From the NCBI RefSeq assembly GCF_023631325.1, contig NZ_JALQDG010000049.1, forward strand, positions 340-64,339: DNA of 64,000 bases, read 5' to 3'. How positions within the stretch are numbered: position 1 is the first letter of the stretch; each line of letters begins with the position of its first letter. Source of the stretch: Caballeronia sp. INDeC2. Lineage in GTDB: Bacteria; Pseudomonadota; Gammaproteobacteria; Burkholderiales; Burkholderiaceae. Shown here one piece after another: positions 43,750-51,319 of the stretch. The notes beneath the pieces were generated by a model. That model worked only from the letters and a program-made list of their open reading frames with translations. It did no database searches and was not told the origin of the DNA. Made by a program: the position numbers and the translations under genes.

Positions 43750-45126
43750 CTATACGAGGTTAACCCTGCGCGCCACATCATCGATCGCTGCCTCAACGCG
43801 CGAGAGCAGGTCGTCGAGTTCCTCTTCCGTGATGATGAGAGGCGGACAGAGGGCGATCGCGTCGCCAATGTTGCGGGTGATGACATTGCGCTGAGCCAGC
43901 GCTTCGGCGGCCATCATCCCGAGGGTGCCGGGCGCTTCATAAGGCGCCTTGTCCTCCTTCGACGCGACGAGTTCGATTGCGGCGATGAGGCCCACACCAC
44001 GAACCTCGCCTACGAGCGGATGCTTGCGCAGAATCGACAAGCGTGAGTGCATGCGCTCACCCAACACGCGAGCACGCTCGACCAGGCCCCGCTCCTCGAT
44101 GATCGCGATGTTTTCGAGCGCAACGGCTGCGGCGGTCGGATGCCCCCCAGCAGTCAATCCGTGACCAAACGTGCCGCGCCGGTTGCTCTCTTCTGCAACA
44201 GGCGCATAGACCTTCTCGTTGATCAGCAGCGCCGAAATCGGCAAATAAGAGGATGAGAGTTGCTTCGACAGGACCATCATGTCGGGCCGGATGCCGAAGT
44301 GCTGAGAGCCGAACATCTTGCCGGTGCGGCCGAAACCACAGATCACCTCGTCGGCGACGAGCAGGATGTCGTATTTGCTCAACACGGCCTGCGTCTTCTC
44401 CCAGTAACCGACCGGCGGCACGATGACACCACCAGCGCCGATGAGCGGCTCGGCGAACATTGCGCCGATGGTGTTGGGATCCTCGCGGATGATGAAGGCA
44501 TCGAGTTCTTCTGCGAGGCGCGTGGAGAACGCTTCTTCCGTTTCGCCAGGGCGACCTTCGCGATAGAAATGCGGCGCCGTCAGATGGTGGAAGCCCGGCA
44601 GCGGCAGATCGAAGCCGCCATGGACGTGCGGCATGCCAGTGAGGCTACCTGATCCGAGCGTGACACCGTGATAGGCGCGATCGCGCGTAATGATTTTCTT
44701 CTTGTGCGGTTGGCCCAACGCATTTGCGCGATACCAGACCAGCTTGATGGCCGTGTCGTTCGCCTCGGAACCGGAATTGGTGAAATAGGCCTTGCTCATC
44801 GGCACCGGCGCCATTTCGACGAGCTTGGCGGCCAGTTCGATAAGCGGCTTGTGTGATCGCTGGACGAACGTGTGGTAGAACGGCAAGACCGACATCTGCC
44901 GGGTCGCCGCATCGATCAGGCGCTGCTCGCTGAAGCCGACCGCCACGCTCCAGAGACCAGAGAGCGCTTCGATATGCTTGTTTCCCTTCTCATCGAACAC
45001 AAAGATGCCTTCGCCGCGCGACATGACTTTGGCCCCTTCGTCGCGGTTCTTTTCGGCATTCGTAAAGCCGTGCAGATGATATTGCGCGTCTTGCTGCGAG
45101 AGCAGGCTATTGCTTTCAGCTTTCAT
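43750..45126 (-). CDS. Class III PLP-dependent aminotransferase
   Basis: This is a 458-residue omega-amino-acid:pyruvate-type transaminase. Features: 'ALSGLWSVAVGFSEQRLIDA', 'AYFTNSGSEANDTAIKLVWY' (phosphate-binding loop), 'ITRDRAYHGVTLGSGSLTGM', 'AEPLIGAGGVIVPPVGYWEK', 'ILLVADEVICGFGRTG' (Asp contacting the pyridine N) and 'MMVLSKQLSSSYLPISAL', with the Schiff-base Lys near residue 288. It transfers an omega-amino group (for example from GABA, beta-alanine, putrescine or a similar amine) to pyruvate. Genes for GGT and a semialdehyde dehydrogenase lie upstream on the same strand, so the product aldehyde probably feeds that dehydrogenase. Confidence 0.92.
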   Translation of the reverse strand: MKAESNSLLSQQDAQYHLHGFTNAEKNRDEGAKVMSRGEGIFVFDEKGNKHIEALSGLWSVAVGFSEQRLIDAATRQMSVLPFYHTFVQRSHKPLIELAAKLVEMAPVPMSKAYFTNSGSEANDTAIKLVWYRANALGQPHKKKIITRDRAYHGVTLGSGSLTGMPHVHGGFDLPLPGFHHLTAPHFYREGRPGETEEAFSTRLAEELDAFIIREDPNTIGAMFAEPLIGAGGVIVPPVGYWEKTQAVLSKYDILLVADEVICGFGRTGKMFGSQHFGIRPDMMVLSKQLSSSYLPISALLINEKVYAPVAEESNRRGTFGHGLTAGGHPTAAAVALENIAIIEERGLVERARVLGERMHSRLSILRKHPLVGEVRGVGLIAAIELVASKEDKAPYEAPGTLGMMAAEALAQRNVITRNIGDAIALCPPLIITEEELDDLLSRVEAAIDDVARRVNLV

Positions 45127-45146
45127 GTTTTCCTCGAGTGTGTTTT

Positions 45147-46742
45147 TCAGAACCCGACCGCCTGGCCGTCACGCCGTGAGTCGGATGCGGCGACATAAGC
45201 ACCACTGTCTGAACAGCAGATGATCTGCGCGGCACCGAACTCCATGCTGTCCGGCGCGTGAACACTGACCTCATGTCCGCGCGCGCGCAGCGTTTCAGCT
45301 ACGTCCGAAGGCGTATGGGCCTCCAGATGCACGATCGGTCCATCCTCCACGCGAAAACGTGGCGCATCGCTCATCGCCTGAGGGTTTTGACCGAAGCAGG
45401 CGAGACGCGCGAGCATTTGCACGTGGCCTTGCGCCTGCATCGATCCGCCCATGACGCCAAGCGCCATCACCGGCTCGCCGCCTCGTGTCACGAATCCCGG
45501 AATGATGCTGTGCAGGGGCTTCTTGCGCGGAGCAACGCGATTGACGTGCCCCTCGCTCAAGACAAAGCCCATGCCACGGTTGTGCATGCTGATGCCGGTG
45601 TTGGGAACCACCACCCCGGAGCCGAATCCCTTGTAGTTCGACTGGATGAACGACACCATCATGCCGCTGGCATCGGCTGCGGCAAGATAGACTGTGCCGC
45701 CTGAGGCCGGCGTTCCGGCTGTCGCCGGTATCGCGCGATTGCGCTGAATAAGGCTTGCCCGCTGACGCGCATAGGCCTTGTCGAGTAACTGCTCGACGGT
45801 GTGCTTCATGTGCTCGCGATCACCGATGTGTGTGTGCAAGTCTGCAAACGCCAACTTCATTGCCTCAATCATGACGTGATAGGCGTCGGGACTGTCTAGC
45901 CCCATCAACTCCAGATCGAACTGCTCGAGGATGCCCAAGCCGAGCAACGCCGCGATGCCCTGTCCGCTGGGAGGAATCTCGTGAAGCGTGTAGCCGCGGT
46001 AGTCCGCGCTGATCGGCTTGACCCATTCCACCTTGATTCCAGCGAGATCCGAGGCCGAGAGCGCTGCCTCACATTGCTTCGAGAATGCGCAGATGCGTTC
46101 GGCAAGATTCCCTGTATAGAAGCTCTGGCCTTTCGTTCTTGCGATTTCCTGCAGCGTTCGCGCCTGGTCAGGAAACTTCCACCACGAACTGGCCTTCGGC
46201 GTTTCACCGTTGCGGGTGAACGCTGCCGCGAACCCCGGCTGACTGCTCAGATTCGGCACCTGTGCCGCCCATTGCCGCGCGATCTGTGGCGAGATGGCGA
46301 ACCCTTCTTCCGCATACTCGATTGCGGGCTCGAAAAGCTTTTCGAAGGGCAGTTGGCCGAAGCGCCCGGACAGCGCCGCCCATCCGGCGACCTGCCCTGG
46401 CACGGTCACCGAGTCCCAGCCGAGCGTCGGCATCGAGGTGCGTCCGGCAAAGTACTCGGGATTCCACAAGGCAGGCGCGCGTCCACATGCGTCGATTCCA
46501 TGCAACTCGCCCTTGTCCCAGACCAGTGCAAACAAGTCCCCGCCGATCCCGTTCATCACCGGCTCCACGACCGTCAGGGTGATGGCCGAAGCAAGTGCGG
46601 CGTCGACCGCGTTGCCGCCCGCCAGCAGCATGCGCACGCCGGCTTGAGCGGCGAGCGGCTGGGAAGTCGTAACGACGTTTCGCGCAAGCAGGGGCATCTT
46701 CTGTGACGGATAGGGGAAGGCCCAATCGAATTTCGTCTTCAT
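45147..46742 (-). CDS. Gamma-glutamyltransferase family protein
   Basis: This is a 531-residue Ntn-hydrolase. The start lacks a signal peptide ('TKFDWAFPYPSQKMPLLARN'), so the enzyme should be cytoplasmic, unlike periplasmic E. coli Ggt. The family core includes 'AGGNAVDAALASAITLTVVE', 'NGIGGDLFALVWDKGELHGI' and 'EIPPSGQGIAALLGLGILEQ'; the autoprocessing and catalytic Thr is in 'ASGGTVYLAAADASGMMVSF' (near residue 348), followed by 'QSNYKGFGSGVVVPNTGISM' and 'GVMGGSMQAQGHVQML'. It would release glutamate from an imported gamma-glutamyl compound. It is 20 bp upstream of the aminotransferase gene. Confidence 0.9.
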   Translation of the reverse strand: MKTKFDWAFPYPSQKMPLLARNVVTTSQPLAAQAGVRMLLAGGNAVDAALASAITLTVVEPVMNGIGGDLFALVWDKGELHGIDACGRAPALWNPEYFAGRTSMPTLGWDSVTVPGQVAGWAALSGRFGQLPFEKLFEPAIEYAEEGFAISPQIARQWAAQVPNLSSQPGFAAAFTRNGETPKASSWWKFPDQARTLQEIARTKGQSFYTGNLAERICAFSKQCEAALSASDLAGIKVEWVKPISADYRGYTLHEIPPSGQGIAALLGLGILEQFDLELMGLDSPDAYHVMIEAMKLAFADLHTHIGDREHMKHTVEQLLDKAYARQRASLIQRNRAIPATAGTPASGGTVYLAAADASGMMVSFIQSNYKGFGSGVVVPNTGISMHNRGMGFVLSEGHVNRVAPRKKPLHSIIPGFVTRGGEPVMALGVMGGSMQAQGHVQMLARLACFGQNPQAMSDAPRFRVEDGPIVHLEAHTPSDVAETLRARGHEVSVHAPDSMEFGAAQIICCSDSGAYVAASDSRRDGQAVGF

Positions 46743-46795
46743 CTCGTTTCAGCAGAATAAAAGTGAGTCGCTCGGCTTACTCGCAATGGAGTCGT

Positions 46796-48244
46796 TCAAA
46801 GCTGAACGCTTGCGAGCTTCGTTTCCAGATACTCGTTGATGCCCTCGCGCGCGCCTTCGCGACCGAGACCCGATTGCTTGACTCCGCCGAAGGGCGCGGC
46901 CTCGTCAGCGATCAGATGCGTGTTCACACCGACCATGCCGTATTCGAGCGCCTGAAGCACCCGGAAGACACGGCCCAGATCCTTGCTAAAGAAATAGGCC
47001 GCCAAGCCATACTCGGTGTCATTGGCCAGGGCGATCGCCTCGTCTTCCGTTGAAAAGCGATACAGCGGCGCGACCGGTCCGAAGATCTCTTCGCGCGAGA
47101 AGCGCATCGCGGGAACAGCGTCGCCGATTACCGTCGGCTCGTAAAAGCGCCCGCCGAGCAAGTGTTTGCGACCGCCGCAGAGCAGTTGACCGCCCTTGGT
47201 GACGGCGTCCGTCACGAGTTCTTCGACCTTGCCGACCGCGTGCTCGTCAATGAGCGGACCCTGTGTGACATGCGCCTCGGCACCATTGCCTACGTTGAGC
47301 TCTCGTACCGCCGACAAGAGCTTTTCGGTGAAGGCTTCGTAGACGCAATCCTGAACAAGGATTCGGTTGGCGCAGGTGCACATCTGACCGGTATTGCGGA
47401 ACTTCGCGCCGAGCGCACTCTGTACTGCGGCCTCGAGATCAGCATCGTCGAAAACGATAAAAGGCGCGTTGCCGCCCAGTTCGAGGGAAAGCTTCTTAAT
47501 GGTCCCGGCGCACTGTTGCATCAGCAGACGGCCCACCTTCGTGGAACCGGTAAAGCTGAGCTTCCTCACCGTTTCGCTACCGCACATGACTTGGCCGATC
47601 GTGCGCGCATCGCCCGTCACAACCGAAAAGACCCCGGCCGGAATTCCCGCTCGTTCGCTCAGCGCGGCCAGCGCGAGCGCAGACAGGGGAGTCTGGTTGG
47701 CGGGCTTCAGAACGATTGTGCAACCCGCCGCGAGAGCAGGTGCGACCTTGCGCGCAATCATCGAAGATGGGAAATTCCATGGCGTGATGGCGGCACAGAC
47801 GCCGACCGGCTCGCGCATCGCGAGGTACTGACGATCGGCGCTCGGTGCCTGCAGGATCTGCCCGTCGATACGACGCGCTTCCTCCGCGAACCAGCGAAAG
47901 TAGGCGATCGTCGAACGCACTTCGCCGCGCGCCTCGGCAAGCGGCTTGCCTTGCTCGGCCGTCAGAATCTTGGCCAGCTCTTCGAGGTTTTGCTCGGCGA
48001 GGTTCGCCCAGCGTGCAAGGGCGGCCCCCCTGTCCTTGGCCGGCGTCCGTTTCCACGAGCCGAACGCCGCCGCGGCCGCCGCAATTGCCGCCTCGGTCTC
48101 AGCAGCACCGGTGCGGGGAACCGTCGTGAGCGCCTCGTCCGTCGCCGGATTCGTGATCGTCAGGACCGCGCCGTTGCCGGCGTCGACCCAGCTCCCATCG
48201 ATAAAACACCGCGAGCGAAGCAGCGGATTGTCAAACGAGCCCAT
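46796..48244 (-). CDS. Succinate-semialdehyde-type NAD(P)-dependent dehydrogenase
   Basis: This 482-residue ALDH most resembles GabD. Motifs: 'ITPWNFPSSMIARKVAPALA', 'ALSERAGIPAGVFSVVTGDA', 'LSFTGSTKVGRLLMQQCAGT', the base Glu in 'LSLELGGNAPFIVFDDADLE', and the nucleophile in 'RNTGQMCTCANRILVQD' (Cys near residue 288), with the neighbouring second Cys typical of redox-regulated SSADH. The C-terminus 'GGVKQSGLGREGAREGINEY' is classic GabD. It is the first gene of the minus-strand locus, 53 bp before ggt, and probably oxidises the semialdehyde made by the aminotransferase. Confidence 0.9.
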   Translation of the reverse strand: MGSFDNPLLRSRCFIDGSWVDAGNGAVLTITNPATDEALTTVPRTGAAETEAAIAAAAAAFGSWKRTPAKDRGAALARWANLAEQNLEELAKILTAEQGKPLAEARGEVRSTIAYFRWFAEEARRIDGQILQAPSADRQYLAMREPVGVCAAITPWNFPSSMIARKVAPALAAGCTIVLKPANQTPLSALALAALSERAGIPAGVFSVVTGDARTIGQVMCGSETVRKLSFTGSTKVGRLLMQQCAGTIKKLSLELGGNAPFIVFDDADLEAAVQSALGAKFRNTGQMCTCANRILVQDCVYEAFTEKLLSAVRELNVGNGAEAHVTQGPLIDEHAVGKVEELVTDAVTKGGQLLCGGRKHLLGGRFYEPTVIGDAVPAMRFSREEIFGPVAPLYRFSTEDEAIALANDTEYGLAAYFFSKDLGRVFRVLQALEYGMVGVNTHLIADEAAPFGGVKQSGLGREGAREGINEYLETKLASVQL

Positions 48245-49031
48245 TCGTTTGTCCTTTGTAAGATTGGATCCCCGTATCTATGGATCAAATCCTAGTCGGG
48301 CAATATGACGACGTAAAGAGGGATTACCCTTATGTCGGCGGACGGGTCTGTCACGCAGGCAGGAAGTGGTGGCGCGACGAAAGTTGAAAGGGTGTGCATC
48401 GCTGCCGTGCGTCGGCAGCGGTTGGCCTCTGGCACACTAATCGAGCAGTACGACGGGCAGCTGTGGCGGAGCGTGCGCCATGCGCTTGTCAACCCGTCAA
48501 CCTGCGCGGCCTTTGCCGGTTTCAGATTGCCAGTAGCGGTGATGGCTCACGTCGGTCCATCAAGACTCGCTATAACCGGTGGGATGAGATGTACTCGCAC
48601 CGGCCGTCGCTTCCGTCTGCTCTGCAGACTACTACAGCCCTTCTCAGTGGCGGATCGTTCGCATCCCAAAGTCCGTTGATGGCCGGATTGGGGCGGTGCC
48701 CCCGGCAATTCGCTCGCCGGAAACCGGCCATTGAGCGAGGGCGAACGAGACTTGGCTGATCAAGCTGACTGTCGACCTCGACCGGCGACTCCTGGCCGGC
48801 GGTTTCCGTCAAAGGCAGCAGCGGACGATCCATTTGAGCAAATCTAAACAATAGGCATGCGAGCAGATGCGAAGGCGAGCGCTCGCGCCGTTGTAGTGGC
48901 TCGCCCGCACGGCTATGTGTCAACAAAATCGCTTTTCAGAGGCGGCTTCGTCTACGATTGTTGACGCTTTTCTTTGCCTCAACGCAGCAAATGCGCTCAC
49001 GTCCTTACGGACAAGTGGCTCGAAGTGTTGT
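48245..49031. other. Long intergenic region, no gene recognised
   Basis: The 787 bp separate the catabolic locus from the plasmid-type backbone. Several short frames exist, none with family motifs. The promoter for the gabD-ggt-aminotransferase genes must lie at the left end, just beyond 48244. A boundary between modules is likely here. Confidence 0.45.
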
Positions 49032-49457
49032 TCACACTTGACGGGCACCATAATCCGCGCACGCCCTGGTCCGTCTACCGTCACGCACGCCATTATCAGG
49101 TGTCCGTACCAACGTGCCCCGTCCAATCGTCGACACTACGAACTGGCTTGCCAACGAAGGTGTCGTCACATGAACCTGTACGGGCAACACCGACGCCTCG
49201 ATATACAGCTGCAGCTCGTCCAACACTGAGTGCAAGAAGTTTGCGATTGTCGGATTCTCGATCGTGGTGTCGGCCGACTGAACATGGTGGGTGATCGTCG
49301 TGCCGCCGGCACGGCGAATCGCCTCAAGCATCAACACCAGAGTACACGTGCTGTCCTTGCCACCCGAATATGCGCAGCTCAGGCTATGCCCAAGTTCGAT
49401 GTATCGCTGCATGACGCTGATCGCAGCTTCCATCTTCGAAACAATTTCCTGTTCCAT
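49032..49457 (-). pseudogene. PAPS-reductase/DndC-like PP-loop protein, 3'-truncated
   Basis: From ATG 49457 (TTGGAGCGA upstream) the protein has an N-terminal helix and the PP-loop 'GHSLSCAYSGGKDSTCTLVL', then 'TITHHVQSADTTIENPTIAN', 'FLHSVLDELQLYIEASVLP' and 'SQFVVSTIGRGTL'. Sequence after about residue 115 departs from the family, which is normally 250 or more residues, so the C-terminal half is missing. Relatives occur in phages and plasmids and in phosphorothioate DNA modification (DndC). It is the last gene of the module and is preceded by one of the repeated hairpins. Confidence 0.6.
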
Positions 49458-49479
49458 CTCTTTCGCTCCAAGAAAATAG

Positions 49480-49512
49480 GAGCGACCCATTCGGGATTCG
49501 CTCCCGAAAGGG
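49480..49512 (-). promoter_or_regulatory. Intergenic hairpin A
   Basis: Between the transglycosylase-like gene and the PP-loop gene: paired arms GAGCGA...TCGCTC with CCC/GGG at the tip, followed by a small CCC-gaaa-GGG hairpin and TT. The same two-hairpin architecture recurs at 50558-50589, 51277-51308 and 54185-54216. Confidence 0.65.
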
Positions 49513-49532
49513 TTCAAAGGCTTATGGTTGCA

Positions 49533-50348
49533 TCAAATCAAAAGGTCGGCCGTCGCTCGTTGCGCTTCTTCCAGACCGTCGTGCGCTGCGGCAAACATGT
49601 CTGCTTGCCGTGTTGCTCGATCCAGCCGAGGAAGCGTCTTCGCGTACCGGCTCACGCTAGTACCGTCGAAGCTGTCGGCACCGGCGGCCGCGCAGATGCG
49701 GATGCGCCGCGCCGAGTTAACGCGACCGACGTGCAAGTAGCAGTGACGCCGACGCGCGAGGGACCCTCACACGTGCGCCGTCTGCTCTTTCCACTCTGTC
49801 GAACCGCCAATGAAGATGCCGACAGCAGGCGACAGAAGCGAAGCGAGGTCGTCGACCTGCATACCGTTCTGAACTGCGATCAGCATCCGGCACGGCATCC
49901 CGCGAAGTCGTTCCAGCCACTTCAACGAGTAGTCGAGCGAGGCCATCCCGCCCATGACGATGTCCGGAAGGACAAGCCAATCGGCCCGTTCGCCGAGCCG
50001 TTCGACAGCTACAGAAAACGCGTGCTCATCGAAGGGCTGACCTTGCTGGTAGGCGGTCCAAGCGCCGTTATCCAACGCATAGCGATGGAAGCCCTCGGTA
50101 CGCAACTCGCCCTTGGCCGAGACCAACAAGCGCCAGTCGGCGCCCTTCAGTGCGGCCAAGTTGCGGCGGGTGCCCGTGCGGCTCGCGTAACCCACGATCG
50201 GCCGCCGGTGCATGGCGATCCGCTCTTCGATTTCCGGGTCATCGTCAGCAGATCCGTCGACTCCGTAATACTCGGCGTACGACATGAACGCTTGCGCGTA
50301 GCCGGTCTTCTGGCCACTGGCGTATTGCTCCAACCACGGCGGCGTCAT
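49533..50348 (-). pseudogene. tRNA-guanine-transglycosylase/DpdA-like protein split by an in-frame TGA
   Basis: The ATG at 50348 overlaps the previous stop as ATGA. The first part (about 193 residues) includes 'LLVSAKGELRTEGFHRYALD', 'ERADWLVLPDIVMGGMASLD', 'WLERLRGMPCRMLIAVQNGM' and 'VGIFIGGSTEWKEQTAHV', then a TGA at about 49770. The very same frame continues 'GSLARRRHCYLHVGRVNSAR' and 'GADSFDGTSVSRYAKTLPRL' to 49533. 'HVGRVNSARR' and 'GADSFDGTS' look like the end of a TIM-barrel transglycosylase. TGG (Trp) to TGA would explain it with a single base. Intact length is about 271 residues. A DpdA-like role in deazaguanine DNA modification is a guess from fold and context. Confidence 0.6.
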
Positions 50349-50530
50349 TGGCGCACCCCGTTTTGGGGTTGCACTCTGCCGCCGATCACCAAGAACACTT
50401 TCGTCTCGACGTTCCGGATCCAAGGGCGAACTTCGCCCGCGTGCGTCGCGGTGCCGGCGATGTAACCAATCGCCGCTTCGAGGTTGGTAAACTGCTCCGG
50501 TGATGCGCCCAGCTTCGCTGCTTCAAACAT
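50345..50530 (-). CDS. Small hypothetical protein
   Basis: This 61-residue protein starts at ATG 50530 with GGGAG upstream. 'AKLGASPEQFTNLEAAIGYI' and 'AGEVRPWIRNVETKVFLVIG' give an alpha/beta pattern without a known family. Its TGA overlaps the ATG of the transglycosylase-like gene by four bases, so the two are translationally coupled. It is preceded by hairpin B. Confidence 0.6.
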   Translation of the reverse strand: MFEAAKLGASPEQFTNLEAAIGYIAGTATHAGEVRPWIRNVETKVFLVIGGRVQPQNGVRQ

Positions 50531-50557
50531 AAAAACACTCCCACAGAAAGAACGCGG

Positions 50558-50589
50558 AGCGACCCCAGCGGGTCGCTTGCCCGCAAGGG
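50558..50589 (-). promoter_or_regulatory. Intergenic hairpin B
   Basis: Perfect 8-bp arms AGCGACCC (50558-50565) and GGGTCGCT (50570-50577) with a four-base loop, then a small CCC-gcaa-GGG hairpin (50580-50589). It sits between the stop of the 128-residue gene and the start of the 61-residue gene and is the clearest member of the family. Confidence 0.7.
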
Positions 50590-50623
50590 TTGAGAAAAGA
50601 AATTAGACGGCGAGTTGTGCCAC

Positions 50624-51010
50624 TTACTCGATCAGCTTGACGCTTTGCCACCAGCGACCGCCCGAAGGCAGGTCTCTGACGAAAGCGAAGTTCTCCGCTT
50701 CGTCGCGCGTAAGCTCGATCAGCCCGCCCTTCAAGATGGCCGCCTGGAGATAGACGACATTCGCGAGGGCGAGCGCGCCGTGCTGTTCGGCGATGCCGGT
50801 CAGCGTTTCGACGGCATCCAGCAATTCCGCATTGAACTGCTTCGCGTCAGCAGCAAGGCGCAGCGACACGTCAGCGTCGGCGATCGCGGCCACCACCGCA
50901 TCGCATTGGGCTTGCGGGTCGTCAGGCCCATACTGCTCGGGCTTGATCCAGCTTCGGATCACCATGTCGTTCAGGACGTCGTCGACGAAATCGGTGCAGG
51001 AATAGGCCAT
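50624..51010 (-). CDS. Hypothetical plasmid protein
   Basis: This is a 128-residue acidic, mostly helical protein ('FVDDVLNDMVIRSWIKPEQY', 'AELLDAVETLTGIAEQHGAL') with C-terminal 'DLPSGGRWWQSVKLIE'. The ATG at 51010 is preceded by a GGAG-like sequence. No family is recognised. It belongs to the same-direction run of plasmid genes between pili and the PP-loop gene. Confidence 0.6.
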   Translation of the reverse strand: MAYSCTDFVDDVLNDMVIRSWIKPEQYGPDDPQAQCDAVVAAIADADVSLRLAADAKQFNAELLDAVETLTGIAEQHGALALANVVYLQAAILKGGLIELTRDEAENFAFVRDLPSGGRWWQSVKLIE

Positions 51011-51050
51011 GGAAGGCTCCAGTCAAAAGGTAAAAGAAGTAGAGCCGTTG

Positions 51051-51230
51051 TCAGATGCGACGCAGACGGCCGGTATCGAACGCAGCCGCGCGACGCAAGT
51101 ACGGCGGACGCTGCGGCTGCGACTGAGCAGTAGCCGGTGCAGCTTGCTGCGCAGGCGGCTGGTGAGGCACCGCATTCGAGTGAGACGGACTGCCGGTTGC
51201 CGCGAGCAGCAGCATGAGAAGGTTTGCCAT
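51051..51230 (-). CDS. Small protein with hydrophobic N-terminus and Pro/Gln-rich middle
   Basis: A possible 59-residue product runs from ATG 51230: 'MANLLMLLLAATGSPSHSNA' could be a short signal or anchor, followed by a Pro/Ala/Gln-rich segment and a basic tail. It fits the operon spacing between hairpin C and the next gene, but length and low complexity make it uncertain. Confidence 0.4.
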   Translation of the reverse strand: MANLLMLLLAATGSPSHSNAVPHQPPAQQAAPATAQSQPQRPPYLRRAAAFDTGRLRRI

Positions 51231-51276
51231 AGAGAGAGCGCCGGAAGGCGCGAGAGAAGGGTCGGAAAGACGAGAA

Positions 51277-51308
51277 GCGCCCCTTGTGGGGGCGACTCCC
51301 CACAAGGG
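51277..51308 (-). promoter_or_regulatory. Intergenic hairpin C
   Basis: Arms CGCCCC (51278-51283) and GGGGCG (51289-51294), followed by a CCC-cacaa-GGG mini-hairpin, in the gap after the SbcC-like gene. It has the same layout as hairpins A, B and D but a different stem sequence, so pairing is kept while bases vary. Confidence 0.65.
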
Positions 51309-51319
51309 TTAATAAAAAA

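Noticed and set aside
47162..48295. 377-codon plus-strand frame over the semialdehyde dehydrogenase gene
   Set aside because: Antisense to an intact GabD-like gene; no motifs.
48570..48926. Minus-strand frame of 118 codons in the gap before the plasmid module
   Set aside because: No motif, no ribosome-binding site and Arg-rich shadow-like composition.
49480..49512. Hairpins A-D as plain Rho-independent terminators
   Set aside because: They lack T runs after the stem on the coding strand and lie close to the next start, so a general regulatory-structure call was kept; only hairpin E has a T run.
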